Positions 16,141 through 25,135 of a stretch of DNA of 64,000 bases are shown piece by piece. The position numbers were made by a program, and so were the translations under genes. Every line of letters begins with the position of its first letter. Positions within the stretch are counted from its first letter, which is position 1. The stretch is from Niveibacterium sp. 24ML (GTDB lineage: Bacteria > Pseudomonadota > Gammaproteobacteria > Burkholderiales > Rhodocyclaceae), in NCBI RefSeq assembly GCF_026586805.1, contig NZ_JAPFHA010000004.1, forward strand, positions 1-64,000, read 5' to 3'. A model generated the notes under the pieces. The model searched no databases, was not told the origin of the DNA, and was given only the letters and a program-made list of their open reading frames with translations.

Positions 16141-18120
16141 TCAGCTTCGCCCCAGCATCGCGCGCAGATTGGCCAGTTTGGCTTTGGCGTCTTCCTTCGA
16201 TACAACGGCGTTCTTGTCCGGCCGCTTCACGCTCTCGGCGCCCAGCTCTTCAATGAAGCGTGAGGGCTCCACCGTGTGCCACTCGCCGGCTGCCTTGCGC
16301 CGTTCGCAGTAAGTGATGGTGAGACTGCGTTGGGCGCGGGTGACGCCGACGTACATCAGGCGCCGCTCTTCTTCGACCTTTTCTTCGTCCACGCTGCTCT
16401 GGTGTGGCAGCAGGCCTTCCTCGACGCCGATCAGGAAGACATGCGGCCACTCGAGGCCCTTGCTTGCATGCAGGGTCGCGAGCTGGACGCCGTCGAAGTC
16501 CTCGTCTTCCTTGTCTAGCATCGAGATCAGCGCGATCGTCTGCGTCAGTTCGAGCAGGTTCTTCTTGTCTTCTTCGCCCTTGCGGCCGAGCCAACCCACG
16601 AAGTCCGAGACGTTGCTCCACTTGGTTTCCGCCTCGCGCTGTTCGCAGTGCTCGTAGAGCCAGGCCTCGTAGCCGATTGCGCGGATCAGGTCGTCGAGCA
16701 CTTGCTTGGCAGGCTCGCGCTTGGCGCGGTATTCGATCTTGTTGATGAAGTTGCCGAACTCGCGCACCGCTTCGAGCTGGCGGTGCGGCACATGCTGCTC
16801 GGCGCCTTCCTCGAAGGCTGCGGAGAACAGGCCGACATGGCGCTTGCCGGCGTAGTTGCCAAGCGCTTCCAGCGTGGCCGGCCCGATGCCGCGGCGCGGC
16901 GTGGTCATCGAGCGGATGAAGGCCAGATCGTCGTCCGGGTTCAGCAGCAAGCGCAGGTAGCTGGTGATGTCCTTGATCTCGGCGCGGTCGAAGAAGCTCT
17001 GCCCGCCTGAGATGACGTAGGGCACCTTGAAGTTGCGCAGGGTCTGCTCGATCAGGCGTGCCTGGTGATTGCCGCGGTACAGGATCGCGTAGTCGCGCCA
17101 GTGCGTACGGCATTCGAACTTGTGCGCCTGCATGCGCTTGATCACCACTTCGGCCTCGTTCTCCGCATCGCGGGTGGCAACGATGTGGATCGGGTCGCCG
17201 ATGCCGTGTTCCGACCACAGGCGCTTGTCGAACATCTTCTCGTTGTTGGCGATCAAGGTGTTCGCGGCGGTGAGGATGCGGTTGGTGGAGCGGTAGTTCT
17301 GCTCGAGCTTGATCACCCGCAGGTTGGGGTAGTCGCGCGCGAGCTGGTTGAGGTTTTCCACGTCCGCACCGCGCCAGGCGTAGATCGCCTGGTCGTCGTC
17401 GCCCACCGCGGTGAAGGCGCCACGCACGCCGGCGATCTGGCGCAGCAGCTTGTACTGCGCGCGGTTGGTGTCCTGATACTCGTCGACCAGCAGGTAACGC
17501 AGCTTGTTCTGCCAGCGCTCGCGGGCTTCCGGATGCTCGTCGAACAGCCGCACCGGCAGCGCGATCAGGTCATCGAAGTCCACCGCTTGGTAGGCGCGCA
17601 GGGTCTTCTCGTAGGCCGGATAAACCTTTGCGGCGGCAGCGGTGATTTCGCTATCGGCCAGTTTTTCTGCGTCTTGCGGCGTGATGAGCGCGTTCTTCCA
17701 GCCCGAAATCGTCCAGTGGATCGATTTGAGCATCGCCTTGTCGGCATTCGACGCGATGTCGGCAACGATCTGGTGGGTGTCGGACGAGTCGAGAATCGAG
17801 AACTGCGGCTTGAGGCCCGCGAGTTTGGCTTCTTGCCGCACGATCCGCACACCCAGTGCGTGGAAGGTGCAAACCGTGAGCCCCTTCGACGCGCTGCCGC
17901 TGAGCAGATGGCCGACACGTTCCTGCATTTCCTTCGCCGCTTTGTTGGTGAAGGTGATCGCGGCGATGTTCTCGGCGCTCATGCCACAGGTCAGCACCAG
18001 ATGCGCGATCTTGGCCGTGATCACGCGCGTCTTGCCCGAGCCGGCGCCGGCCAGCACAAGACAGGGGCCATCAAGATATTTCGCCGCCTCGCGTTGCGGG
18101 GCGTTGAGGGTGGACAGCAT
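16141..18120 (-). CDS. rep: ATP-dependent DNA helicase Rep
   Basis: A 659-residue superfamily 1A helicase. Q-motif LNAPQREAAKYL; Walker A LAGAGSGKTRVITAKIAHL at residues ~23-41; motif II VDEYQDTN; motif III VGDDDQAIYAWRGA; motif IV LEQNYRSTNRIL; motif V/VI LATLHASKGLEW and VGVTRAQRSLTITY. Length and the LSTLNAPQ start fit Rep (E. coli Rep is 673 residues) rather than the longer UvrD, which usually carries a C-terminal extension. Rep unwinds 3'-5' and clears proteins ahead of forks. The frame is open to 18207, but ATG 18120 begins the conserved region. Confidence 0.93.
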   Translation of the reverse strand: MLSTLNAPQREAAKYLDGPCLVLAGAGSGKTRVITAKIAHLVLTCGMSAENIAAITFTNKAAKEMQERVGHLLSGSASKGLTVCTFHALGVRIVRQEAKLAGLKPQFSILDSSDTHQIVADIASNADKAMLKSIHWTISGWKNALITPQDAEKLADSEITAAAAKVYPAYEKTLRAYQAVDFDDLIALPVRLFDEHPEARERWQNKLRYLLVDEYQDTNRAQYKLLRQIAGVRGAFTAVGDDDQAIYAWRGADVENLNQLARDYPNLRVIKLEQNYRSTNRILTAANTLIANNEKMFDKRLWSEHGIGDPIHIVATRDAENEAEVVIKRMQAHKFECRTHWRDYAILYRGNHQARLIEQTLRNFKVPYVISGGQSFFDRAEIKDITSYLRLLLNPDDDLAFIRSMTTPRRGIGPATLEALGNYAGKRHVGLFSAAFEEGAEQHVPHRQLEAVREFGNFINKIEYRAKREPAKQVLDDLIRAIGYEAWLYEHCEQREAETKWSNVSDFVGWLGRKGEEDKKNLLELTQTIALISMLDKEDEDFDGVQLATLHASKGLEWPHVFLIGVEEGLLPHQSSVDEEKVEEERRLMYVGVTRAQRSLTITYCERRKAAGEWHTVEPSRFIEELGAESVKRPDKNAVVSKEDAKAKLANLRAMLGRS

Positions 18121-18209
18121 CGGGATCGGGAACCGCAGGCGTGGGCTGAGGATTCTACCGGACCGCGCGTGTCGCGGCGGGCGATCACGCCACCCACGGG
18201 GCCGCAATG

Positions 18210-18235
18210 AAAAGGGCCGGGCGAATGCCCGGCCC
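18210..18235 (-). terminator. Terminator of the DUF6502-DUF5666 operon
   Basis: Perfect 9-bp stem GGGCCGGGC / GCCCGGCCC with a 4-nt loop; read on the minus strand it is followed by TTTTC. It lies 25 bp past the DUF5666 stop and about 90 bp upstream of rep. Confidence 0.8.
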
Positions 18236-18259
18236 CGGTTTGATGTGGTGCTGCAGGGC

Positions 18260-20122
18260 TTAGTCTTCGAACTCGATCACGGCGGCGCTGATCGTGCTGC
18301 CACTCAATGTGCCCTTCACTTCCACGCTGCGCCCGGCAGCAAGGCTGCTGGCGGTGCCGTCCTTGTAGATCGTGGTGGACGTTGTCGTGATCGCCTGGCC
18401 GCCCACCTTGAAGTTTGATGCCGAGACGAAATCGGTGATCACGCCTTTGACTTCCGCGATGGCGGGCAGGTCAGTGCGCTTGATCTCGATCTTCGTTGCC
18501 AGCAGCGTGTTGCCGTCCTTGCTGCCGCGCACTTCGACCTTCACGCCATTGGCCAGATCCGCCGCCGAGCTGCTGCTCGGGTCGAACACGGTGCTGTCAT
18601 TCCAGCGCACCGTTACGCCCTTGATGATGAAGGTCTTGTTGGTGCTGTCGAGCGCGTAGAGCAGGCCTTCGAGCTTGATATCGACCGTGGCGTCCGGCAC
18701 GAACTTCACTTCCTGGGCATTCAGCACGCCGGCAACGAAGCTGCCGCGCACCAGCACGCGCTTGCCGTTGGCGAAGTCTGCCTTGCTCGCGGCGCTGCCG
18801 TTGGCGTTGGTGAAGACTGTGCTGTCGGTGATGCGCATGGCGACCTCGAAACCATTCAGGCGGAAGTCACCGGTTGCGGCGTCATAGGCGGTGATCTTGC
18901 CCGGGAAGGTGCGCACGCCGCCGTCTGGCGTGGTCGAGAACTTCACTTCAGTGGCCTTGACCACGCCGTTTTCGTAAGCCCCCTCGATCTTGACGATCAC
19001 CCCGTTGGCCAGATTCTCGGCCTTGCCGCCGCTGAATTCGGCGCTCGACGCATCCACCGGCACGCCGCGCACGGTAAAGCTGGCCGTTGACACGAAGTCG
19101 GTGATGGCGCCAGTCAGCTCGACGCCTGCATCGCCCTTGTCGATCAGGTAGCGCACCTTGCTAGCGAGCAGCACGCCGGCTTTCCAGCTGCCCTCGACAC
19201 GCACTGCGCGGCCGTTCGCCAGATCCGCTGCGGTGCCTTTCTCGAAGCTTGCGTTCTTCGCGTCAACCGGTACGCCTGCAAGCCGGAAGGTCGCGGCGGC
19301 TGTGTCCAGGCTGGTCACCAGACCACCGAGGCGGACTTTGGCGCCATCGGCTACCGTCGGGTTCTTGATCCGCACGACCTGGGCGCTCAGAACCCCGGCA
19401 TTGCTGATGGCGGTGGTGCTCCAGACGGCGACGCGCTGGCCACTGGTGAGTGTGGCGCCGGCCGGCAGCAGGTTCGCGCTGGCGTAGTCGATGATCAGGT
19501 CACCAATCTTGAAGCTCTTGGCGCCGGTATCCAGCTCGGCCAGGGTGCCCACCACGCGGATTCGCGTTTCGTTCCATGGCGCTTTGCGCTCGATACGGGT
19601 GGCGACGATTTCGCCCTGCGCATTGCGTGCGCCGTGCACTTCGACGATGTCGCCGACCGCCAGGTCAGCCAGGCCACCGGCCCCTTCGAACACCGTTGGC
19701 GTGGCGGGGTCGGTCGAAATTACGATGGTCTGGCCGGCGGCGACGAATCCGTTCGCGTTGAGCGCACTGATGCGGCCGTAGAACTCTGGTGATACGGTCA
19801 GGCGCTTGAGTTTGTCGTCCGCGCTCAGTTCCGACTCCACCTTCATGCCGAGCTTCACATCGCTGCTGGTGCCTGCCGATGGTGACGACGGGTCGCGGTC
19901 AGTCTCGATGCTTGCGCTTGAATCATCAAAGCGCACGCCATCAATGATCACACTGCCAAAGCCGGTGACGGTGCCGCTGCCAAAGCCGTCCACTGGGCCT
20001 GGAAGCGTGCCGCCCGTGCCGCCCGAGCCAACACCCGAGTCGCCACCGCCGCCACCGCCGCACGCAGCGATCATTACGCCGGTTGCGATGGCAGCGATCC
20101 ATCCTTTGATTCCGAGTTTCAC
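18260..20122 (-). CDS. Lipoprotein with eight tandem DUF5666 repeats
   Basis: A 620-residue protein with a lipoprotein signal, MKLGIKGWIAAIATGVMIAACG: lipobox IAAC followed by a Gly-rich linker. After it come eight repeats of about 70-80 residues, each opening like VTGFGSVIIDG, LGGLVTSLD, LTGAITDFVS, FPGKITAYD or VKGVITDFVS and closing like ATKVEIK, AQEVKFV or AAVIEFED: beta-rich OB-like units. The start is GTG, overlapping the stop of the upstream DUF6502 gene by GTGA, so the two are translationally coupled. Location is probably the outer or inner membrane facing the periplasm. Function is unknown. Confidence 0.82.
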   Translation of the reverse strand: MKLGIKGWIAAIATGVMIAACGGGGGGDSGVGSGGTGGTLPGPVDGFGSGTVTGFGSVIIDGVRFDDSSASIETDRDPSSPSAGTSSDVKLGMKVESELSADDKLKRLTVSPEFYGRISALNANGFVAAGQTIVISTDPATPTVFEGAGGLADLAVGDIVEVHGARNAQGEIVATRIERKAPWNETRIRVVGTLAELDTGAKSFKIGDLIIDYASANLLPAGATLTSGQRVAVWSTTAISNAGVLSAQVVRIKNPTVADGAKVRLGGLVTSLDTAAATFRLAGVPVDAKNASFEKGTAADLANGRAVRVEGSWKAGVLLASKVRYLIDKGDAGVELTGAITDFVSTASFTVRGVPVDASSAEFSGGKAENLANGVIVKIEGAYENGVVKATEVKFSTTPDGGVRTFPGKITAYDAATGDFRLNGFEVAMRITDSTVFTNANGSAASKADFANGKRVLVRGSFVAGVLNAQEVKFVPDATVDIKLEGLLYALDSTNKTFIIKGVTVRWNDSTVFDPSSSSAADLANGVKVEVRGSKDGNTLLATKIEIKRTDLPAIAEVKGVITDFVSASNFKVGGQAITTTSTTIYKDGTASSLAAGRSVEVKGTLSGSTISAAVIEFED

Positions 20123-20964
20123 GATTCGTCCTCCTTGGGTGTTGTCGGTTCGGCGTAGTAGTACATGCCGAATCGCATGCGGCGATCAGCCTCTGCCGCC
20201 GTGTCTTCTTCGCATCGACGTGTGGCTTCTTCAACCATGCCGTCGAACGCGTTGCGCCACAGTTGCCGTGCGACATCTGCCAGCGCTTCGGTTGATTTCG
20301 CCGACAAACCATCGGCAAAAACGCTTTGTTCAAGAAATGCCGGTGCCGCGCCCCGATCCACCGCGCGCAGGTTGCTTGCCGCGGCGGCGATGTGGTCGCG
20401 CACGTTTTCGCCGAAGTAGAAAGCCAGTTCGCGAAAGCCTTCGCGGGGGATGAAGCCGTCCCGGTTCGGAATCACCACTTCGCCGGCAAGGCGCACAACG
20501 CCAAGACGCAGCAGCTCATCGAGCACGCTGCGCGCATGCACATCCGTAGACATGGCGGCGACCAGGCTTTCGAACGAGGGGGCCGGGCCGTTGCGCGGCA
20601 GCTCAAGCGGGTTGCCGTCAGCGCCCCGCAAGGCCGGGTCGTGCAACCAGCGGGTAAACACCTCGGCCGCAAAAGACAAGGCGCTGCCGCTGCGCGGGAA
20701 GCTGCCGTCTTCTGCCGCCTTGGCCGCGCGGATGTCCTTTCGATGCACGCCTGAAAGCAGGCTCAGCGCCGAATCTGTCTGGCGTCCGCCCTGGGCGGCC
20801 AGCTCGCAGCGCGCTGCGTCAAGAAACACACCCTTGAGGCGCGCCGCCAACTGCGGGTAGCCGACGCCATTGGCGATCAGCAGTCGCGCCAGCGGCAGCA
20901 AGAGCCTGTCTGCTTCGTCCAGCAAAACCTCTGCGCGGGTGGGGTGTCCGGTAGGTGTGTCCAT
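20119..20964 (-). CDS. DUF6502 family protein, possible regulator of the downstream lipoprotein
   Basis: A 281-residue protein of the DUF6502 type: LLLPLARLLIANGVGYPQL near the N-terminus, then LSLLSGVHRKDIRAAK, a segment resembling a helix-turn-helix, and a helical C-terminus with ALADVARQLWRNAFD. No membrane segments. ATG 20964 is chosen over the TTG at 21000. It is first in a two-gene unit whose second gene starts within its stop codon. A DNA-binding role is a guess from the HTH-like segment. Confidence 0.7.
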   Translation of the reverse strand: MDTPTGHPTRAEVLLDEADRLLLPLARLLIANGVGYPQLAARLKGVFLDAARCELAAQGGRQTDSALSLLSGVHRKDIRAAKAAEDGSFPRSGSALSFAAEVFTRWLHDPALRGADGNPLELPRNGPAPSFESLVAAMSTDVHARSVLDELLRLGVVRLAGEVVIPNRDGFIPREGFRELAFYFGENVRDHIAAAASNLRAVDRGAAPAFLEQSVFADGLSAKSTEALADVARQLWRNAFDGMVEEATRRCEEDTAAEADRRMRFGMYYYAEPTTPKEDES

Positions 20965-21286
20965 GTCCGATCGTGCCCTGGCTCGTACGCGAGCCTTCAA
21001 TAAATGGAATTATTTCCCATATCTCGGAAAATGCAATGACTACTTTGGCGGAAGATGTAAGCGAACGTTTGACCTTTTTTACTGATTCTGACGGATCACA
21101 CGCTATTCATTGTGGATTCCGGTGACTTCGGTCACATCTTGTAAATAGCTGGAATCTACTGAAAGCGGCTCGTTCGCCGTAACTTCTAGGGTGAGTTCAT
21201 TTGCAGTGTGATGCATTGCAACCTATCCTATGCGGCTGTGCGAAGGGTGCAGGTGGGGCTGCCTTCGACATTTCTGAGCGACGATT
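20965..21286. promoter_or_regulatory. Divergent intergenic region, AT-rich
   Basis: A 322-bp gap between the DUF6502 gene and the STAS gene, AT-richer than its surroundings, so likely to carry both promoters. A small hairpin, GTGAC TTCG GTCAC, is visible around 21123-21136. A possible -35/-10 pair for the STAS gene, TTGCAG and TATCCT with 17-bp spacing, lies around 21200-21230 but is a poor match. No gene or RNA is recognised. Confidence 0.4.
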
Positions 21287-22480
21287 TTGGCCATTCCGTT
21301 TTTCCGCAAGGGTCCGCAAGTTCAAGAGCCTTCATCGGGCGACAAGGCGGACTCACGTGCGTCCAAGCCCGATGCAAACACGTCAACACTGGATTTCACC
21401 CAGGGTGATGCGCGTGCGCTTGCGCAGGCCGCAGGCAAGATTCAGGTCGATGAGCTCTCTGACGCCGATCATCCGGCGGTCGAGGAGGCTGCGATTCTGT
21501 TCGCGAATGCCAGCGATGATGTCGCCGCGGCAGTGCTGGAGGCCGCGCTTGATGGCGGGGCAGAGGGCAATGACACGCTCTGGAGCATGCTGTTCGACCT
21601 CTATCGAGTCGTTGGGCAGCGCGAGGCCTTCGAGCAACGTGGCGTCGCCTACGCCGAACAATTCGGCCGTTCGCCACCGATCTGGGCTGAAGAAGATACG
21701 GCGCCTGCCACCAAGATCGCGTCGCGCGATGCGACACCCTCGGTGGCCTTGACCGGCACCTTGGGGGCTGCAGCCAAGGCCCAGTTCGACCAGATTTCGC
21801 GCATCGCCATCAAGGCGGGCAAGTTGCGGATCGACCTGGGCAAGCTGCGTGGTGCAGACGAAGCTGGTTGTGAGGTGCTTGTCAGCGGCCTCAAGGCGCT
21901 GCGTCAGGCCCGTGTTCAGGTGACGATACTCAACGCCCGCAACATGCTGCCGATGATTGAAGGCCAGGCGGTGCAGGGGCAGCGGCAAGGTCAGGCGATC
22001 TGGTTGATGGTGCTGGAGCTCCTTCAGGCGCTGGCAGAAGTTGAGCGCTTCGAAGAGGTCGCACTCGATTACGCCATTACCTTCGAAGAGTCTCCGCCTT
22101 CTTACGAGGCGCCCATCGCGGCGCCCGCGCCGACGATGAAGAACGCCGAGGCGGTCGCCTCCGCGTCACCGGCACTGGAGCTGGTCCCGATTGAGGAAGA
22201 CGCCGCCAATTTCGTCATCGAGGGCGAACTGACTTCCGCCCAAAGCGAGGTGGTGCGAAAGCTGGCCAAGTACGGTGCCGATCGCAAGACGATCGCGGTG
22301 GATGCCAGCCGCCTGCGCCGCATGGACTTCGTGACTGCCGGCAATCTCTTCAACGTGCTTGTGCAGTTTCAGGCGCAAGGCAAGCTGTGCGAGATCCGTG
22401 GCCTCAATGCCATGGTGGCAGCGCTCTTGCGGGTGATGGGCGTGCACCAGGTTGCCAGCATGGAAACGCGGCGGATCTGA
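21287..22480 (+). CDS. Protein with two STAS-like domains upstream of hslVU
   Basis: A 397-residue protein beginning with TTG (MAIPFFRKG). Two STAS-like modules are visible: about residues 160-240 ([20 protein letters not shown]) and about 310-390 ([20 protein letters not shown]). STAS modules usually bind nucleotides or act as anti-sigma antagonists; here neither has an obvious SpoIIAA-type phosphoserine. The N-terminal 150 residues are acidic with a tetratricopeptide-like feel ([22 protein letters not shown]). It lies 79 bp before hslV on the same strand. The start is uncertain because no other start codon fits better. Confidence 0.7.
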   Translation: MAIPFFRKGPQVQEPSSGDKADSRASKPDANTSTLDFTQGDARALAQAAGKIQVDELSDADHPAVEEAAILFANASDDVAAAVLEAALDGGAEGNDTLWSMLFDLYRVVGQREAFEQRGVAYAEQFGRSPPIWAEEDTAPATKIASRDATPSVALTGTLGAAAKAQFDQISRIAIKAGKLRIDLGKLRGADEAGCEVLVSGLKALRQARVQVTILNARNMLPMIEGQAVQGQRQGQAIWLMVLELLQALAEVERFEEVALDYAITFEESPPSYEAPIAAPAPTMKNAEAVASASPALELVPIEEDAANFVIEGELTSAQSEVVRKLAKYGADRKTIAVDASRLRRMDFVTAGNLFNVLVQFQAQGKLCEIRGLNAMVAALLRVMGVHQVASMETRRI

Positions 22481-22490
22481 CGCAGTCAGT

Positions 22491-22519
22491 CTTGCGTTTG
22501 GCGGCACAGCCCCCACACT
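22491..22519 (+). promoter_or_regulatory. Candidate heat-shock (sigma-32) promoter of hslVU
   Basis: CTTGCG (22491-22496), a 13-bp spacer, then CCCCCACACT (22510-22519), 40 bp before the hslV ATG. This resembles the sigma-32 consensus CTTGAAA and CCCCATnT, and hslVU is heat-shock controlled in E. coli. The -35 is imperfect, so this is a candidate only. Confidence 0.45.
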
Positions 22520-22559
22520 GGTAGGACGGGCCCGACGAGCGGCCGCTACTGGAAGACCC

Positions 22560-23099
22560 ATGGAGCAATATCACGGCACCACCATCCTGTCGGTTCGCCG
22601 CGCGAATCAAGTCGCGCTGGGGGGCGATGGGCAAGTCACACTCGGCAACGTCGTCATCAAGGGGACCGCACGCAAGGTGCGCAGGCTGTTTCATGGCAAG
22701 GTCCTGGCGGGATTCGCCGGTGGCACGGCCGATGCCTTCACCCTTTTTGAGCGCTTTGAAGCCAAGCTTGAAAAGCATCAGGGGCACCTGATGCGCGGTG
22801 CGGTCGAACTCGCCAAGGACTGGCGCACCGATCGCATGCTGCGTCGGCTTGAAGCGATGCTGGTGGTCGCCGACAAGGAACACACCCTGATCATTACCGG
22901 CAACGGTGACGTCCTCGAGCCCGAACAGGGCATCGGCGCAATCGGTTCGGGCGGTGCGTTCGCGCAGTCCGCCGCGCGCGCGCTCTGGGAAAACACCGAG
23001 CTGTCGGCGGTGGATGTGGTCAAGAAATCGCTCGCCATCGCTGGCGACATCTGCATCTACACCAACCACAGCCATACGATCGAAACCCTCGAGTGGTGA
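22560..23099 (+). CDS. hslV: ATP-dependent protease subunit HslV
   Basis: A 179-residue proteasome-like peptidase. [14 protein letters not shown] is the standard N-terminus; the first residues are removed so that Thr becomes the nucleophile. GGDGQVTLG and [14 protein letters not shown] are conserved. HslV forms a double hexamer capped by HslU and degrades misfolded and regulatory proteins in the cytoplasm. The frame is open from 22452, but ATG 22560 gives the canonical start. Confidence 0.96.
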   Translation: MEQYHGTTILSVRRANQVALGGDGQVTLGNVVIKGTARKVRRLFHGKVLAGFAGGTADAFTLFERFEAKLEKHQGHLMRGAVELAKDWRTDRMLRRLEAMLVVADKEHTLIITGNGDVLEPEQGIGAIGSGGAFAQSAARALWENTELSAVDVVKKSLAIAGDICIYTNHSHTIETLEW

Positions 23100-23168
23100 G
23101 CGCGCGTGCCGCACTCAGCGTGTGCTGAGCTGCGGCCGCTGAAGCCGCCACACTTTCGGGAACATGCC

Positions 23169-24500
23169 ATGACTCAAATGACCCCGCCGGAGATCGTCTC
23201 CGAGCTCGACAAGCACATCGTAGGTCAGACGCGCGCCAAGCGTTCAGTGGCGATTGCCTTGCGGAATCGCTGGCGTCGCTCACAGGTGGATGACGCGCTC
23301 CGCCATGAGATCACGCCCAAGAACATCCTGATGATCGGGCCGACCGGGGTTGGCAAGACCGAGATCGCACGGCGCCTGGCGCGCTTGTCGAACGCGCCTT
23401 TCATCAAGGTTGAGGCGACTAAATTCACCGAGGTCGGATATGTCGGACGCGATGTCGACACGATCATCCGCGATCTTGTCGAGATTGCGGTCAAGGACGC
23501 CCGCGACCAGGCAACGCGGCGGGTGCGCGATCGCGCCCAGGATGCCGCCGAAGACCGCATCCTCGATGTCTTGTTGCCTGCCGCACGCCCGGTCGGTTTC
23601 GCGACTGAACCGGCGGCAGAGGACAATGCTACCCGGCAGAAATTCCGCAAGAAGCTGCGTGAGGGCGATCTTGATGACAAGGAGATCGAGATCGAAGCCG
23701 CGGCGCACGGCCCGACCGCCGAAATCTTTGCACCGCCCGGCATGGAAGAGCTGACCCAGCAGCTTCAAGGCATGTTTCAGAACCTGGGCAACCAGCAGAA
23801 GAAACTGCGCAAGATGAAGATCAGGGAAGCGATGCGCGTGCTGGCCGACGAAGAAGCCGCGCGCATGGTCAGTGACGAAGACCTCAAGCACGAAGCGGTC
23901 AAGAACGTTGAGCAAAACGGCATCGTGTTTCTTGACGAGATCGACAAGATTGCGTCGCGCTCGGAAGTGGGCGGTGCCGATGTCTCGCGTCAGGGTGTTC
24001 AGCGCGATCTTCTGCCGCTGGTTGAAGGGACGACGGTGACGACCAAGTATGGGATGATCAAGACGGACCACATTCTCTTCATCGCCAGCGGTGCCTTCCA
24101 CCTTGCCAAGCCGTCGGACCTGATCCCCGAACTGCAGGGGCGATTCCCGATCCGAGTTGAGCTCGATTCGCTTTCGGTGGATGACTTTGTCTGCATCCTC
24201 ACCGCAACGGACGCGTGCCTGACACGCCAGTACGAAGCCTTGCTTGCCACAGACGGCGTGAGCCTGGAATTCGCCCAGGACGGCATCCGGCGCCTGGCCG
24301 AAATCGCTTTCCAGGTGAACGAGAAGACGGAGAACATCGGTGCCCGTCGCCTCTACACCGTGATGGAGAAGCTGCTCGAAGAAGTCAGCTTTGAGGCGGG
24401 CAATCCCGCGTTGGCACGCGTTGTGATTGACGCGGCCTATGTCGACGCCCGCCTCGAGACACTGGCTGGAAACGAAGATCTTTCGCGCTACGTGCTCTAG
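23169..24500 (+). CDS. hslU: ATP-dependent protease ATPase subunit HslU
   Basis: A 443-residue AAA+ unfoldase. [17 protein letters not shown] opens the N-domain; Walker [17 protein letters not shown] at ~58-73; Walker [16 protein letters not shown] near 256; sensor/arginine region [13 protein letters not shown]-terminal sensor 2 region [18 protein letters not shown]. It recognises, unfolds and feeds substrates to HslV. It lies 69 bp after hslV. ATG 23169 matches the family start; the frame extends to 23106. Confidence 0.96.
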   Translation: MTQMTPPEIVSELDKHIVGQTRAKRSVAIALRNRWRRSQVDDALRHEITPKNILMIGPTGVGKTEIARRLARLSNAPFIKVEATKFTEVGYVGRDVDTIIRDLVEIAVKDARDQATRRVRDRAQDAAEDRILDVLLPAARPVGFATEPAAEDNATRQKFRKKLREGDLDDKEIEIEAAAHGPTAEIFAPPGMEELTQQLQGMFQNLGNQQKKLRKMKIREAMRVLADEEAARMVSDEDLKHEAVKNVEQNGIVFLDEIDKIASRSEVGGADVSRQGVQRDLLPLVEGTTVTTKYGMIKTDHILFIASGAFHLAKPSDLIPELQGRFPIRVELDSLSVDDFVCILTATDACLTRQYEALLATDGVSLEFAQDGIRRLAEIAFQVNEKTENIGARRLYTVMEKLLEEVSFEAGNPALARVVIDAAYVDARLETLAGNEDLSRYVL

Positions 24501-24518
24501 CCGCATCGGCAGTGCCTC

Positions 24519-24542
24519 GCCCGGTGCGCAGGCGCACCGGGC
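24519..24542 (+). terminator. Hairpin after hslU
   Basis: Perfect 11-bp arms GCCCGGTGCGC and GCGCACCGGGC separated by AG, 18 bp past the hslU stop. It has no T-run, so it may terminate weakly or protect the mRNA end. Confidence 0.6.
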
Positions 24543-24624
24543 CTCCGTGGAGAACCGCGGGTGACAAGCGCGGTCAATGCAATGACAATCGTCCGCGGAT
24601 GTTCTTCTCGAGCAAGCGACCTAA

Positions 24625-25131
24625 ATGAAAATCAGACTCAAGCAAATCCTTGTCGTGGCCCTGGTCGGCCTGCTCGCGGCCGGCGCCTGGTTCGGATTCG
24701 GCAAGGCGCGCCCCGCGCCGGAAGTCACCGTAACGCGAATCGATGGGCAGCCGCTGAACAGTACGTCCCTGCGTGGCAAGGTGGTGCTGATCAACTTCTG
24801 GGCAACAACCTGCACCACCTGTGTGAAGGAAATGCCCCGTCTGGTTGAGACCTGGAAGCAGTACACCCCGCGTGGCTACGAGATGCTCGCGCTCGCGATG
24901 AGTTACGACAATCCGGATTGGGTTCGTGATTTCGCACGGCGGACCGAGCTGCCGGTGATTGTGGCTCTCGACTCGACTGGCGAGGCAGCCACGGCATATG
25001 GTGACGTGCGTCTGACACCCACCAGCTTTCTGATTGACCGCAAGGGCAACATCGCAGCCCAGTACCTGGGCGAACCCGATTGGGACGAGTTGCATCAACG
25101 AATTGAGCGCCTCCTTGCTGAACCGGCCTGA
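24625..25131 (+). CDS. TlpA-like thioredoxin-fold protein
   Basis: A 168-residue protein with an N-terminal membrane anchor or signal (ILVVALVGLLAAGAWFGFG) and a periplasmic thioredoxin fold with active site INFWATTCTTCVKEMP (CxxC as CTTC). The later cis-Pro region reads VRLTPTSFLIDRKG. Family members act in disulfide reduction, often for cytochrome c maturation. No cytochrome genes are nearby. Four bp separate it from the next gene. Confidence 0.85.
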   Translation: MKIRLKQILVVALVGLLAAGAWFGFGKARPAPEVTVTRIDGQPLNSTSLRGKVVLINFWATTCTTCVKEMPRLVETWKQYTPRGYEMLALAMSYDNPDWVRDFARRTELPVIVALDSTGEAATAYGDVRLTPTSFLIDRKGNIAAQYLGEPDWDELHQRIERLLAEPA

Positions 25132-25135
25132 TTGC

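Noticed and set aside
17065-18210. 381-codon plus-strand frame opposite rep
   Set aside because: Shadow of the Rep helicase gene, with the family motifs read on the other strand.
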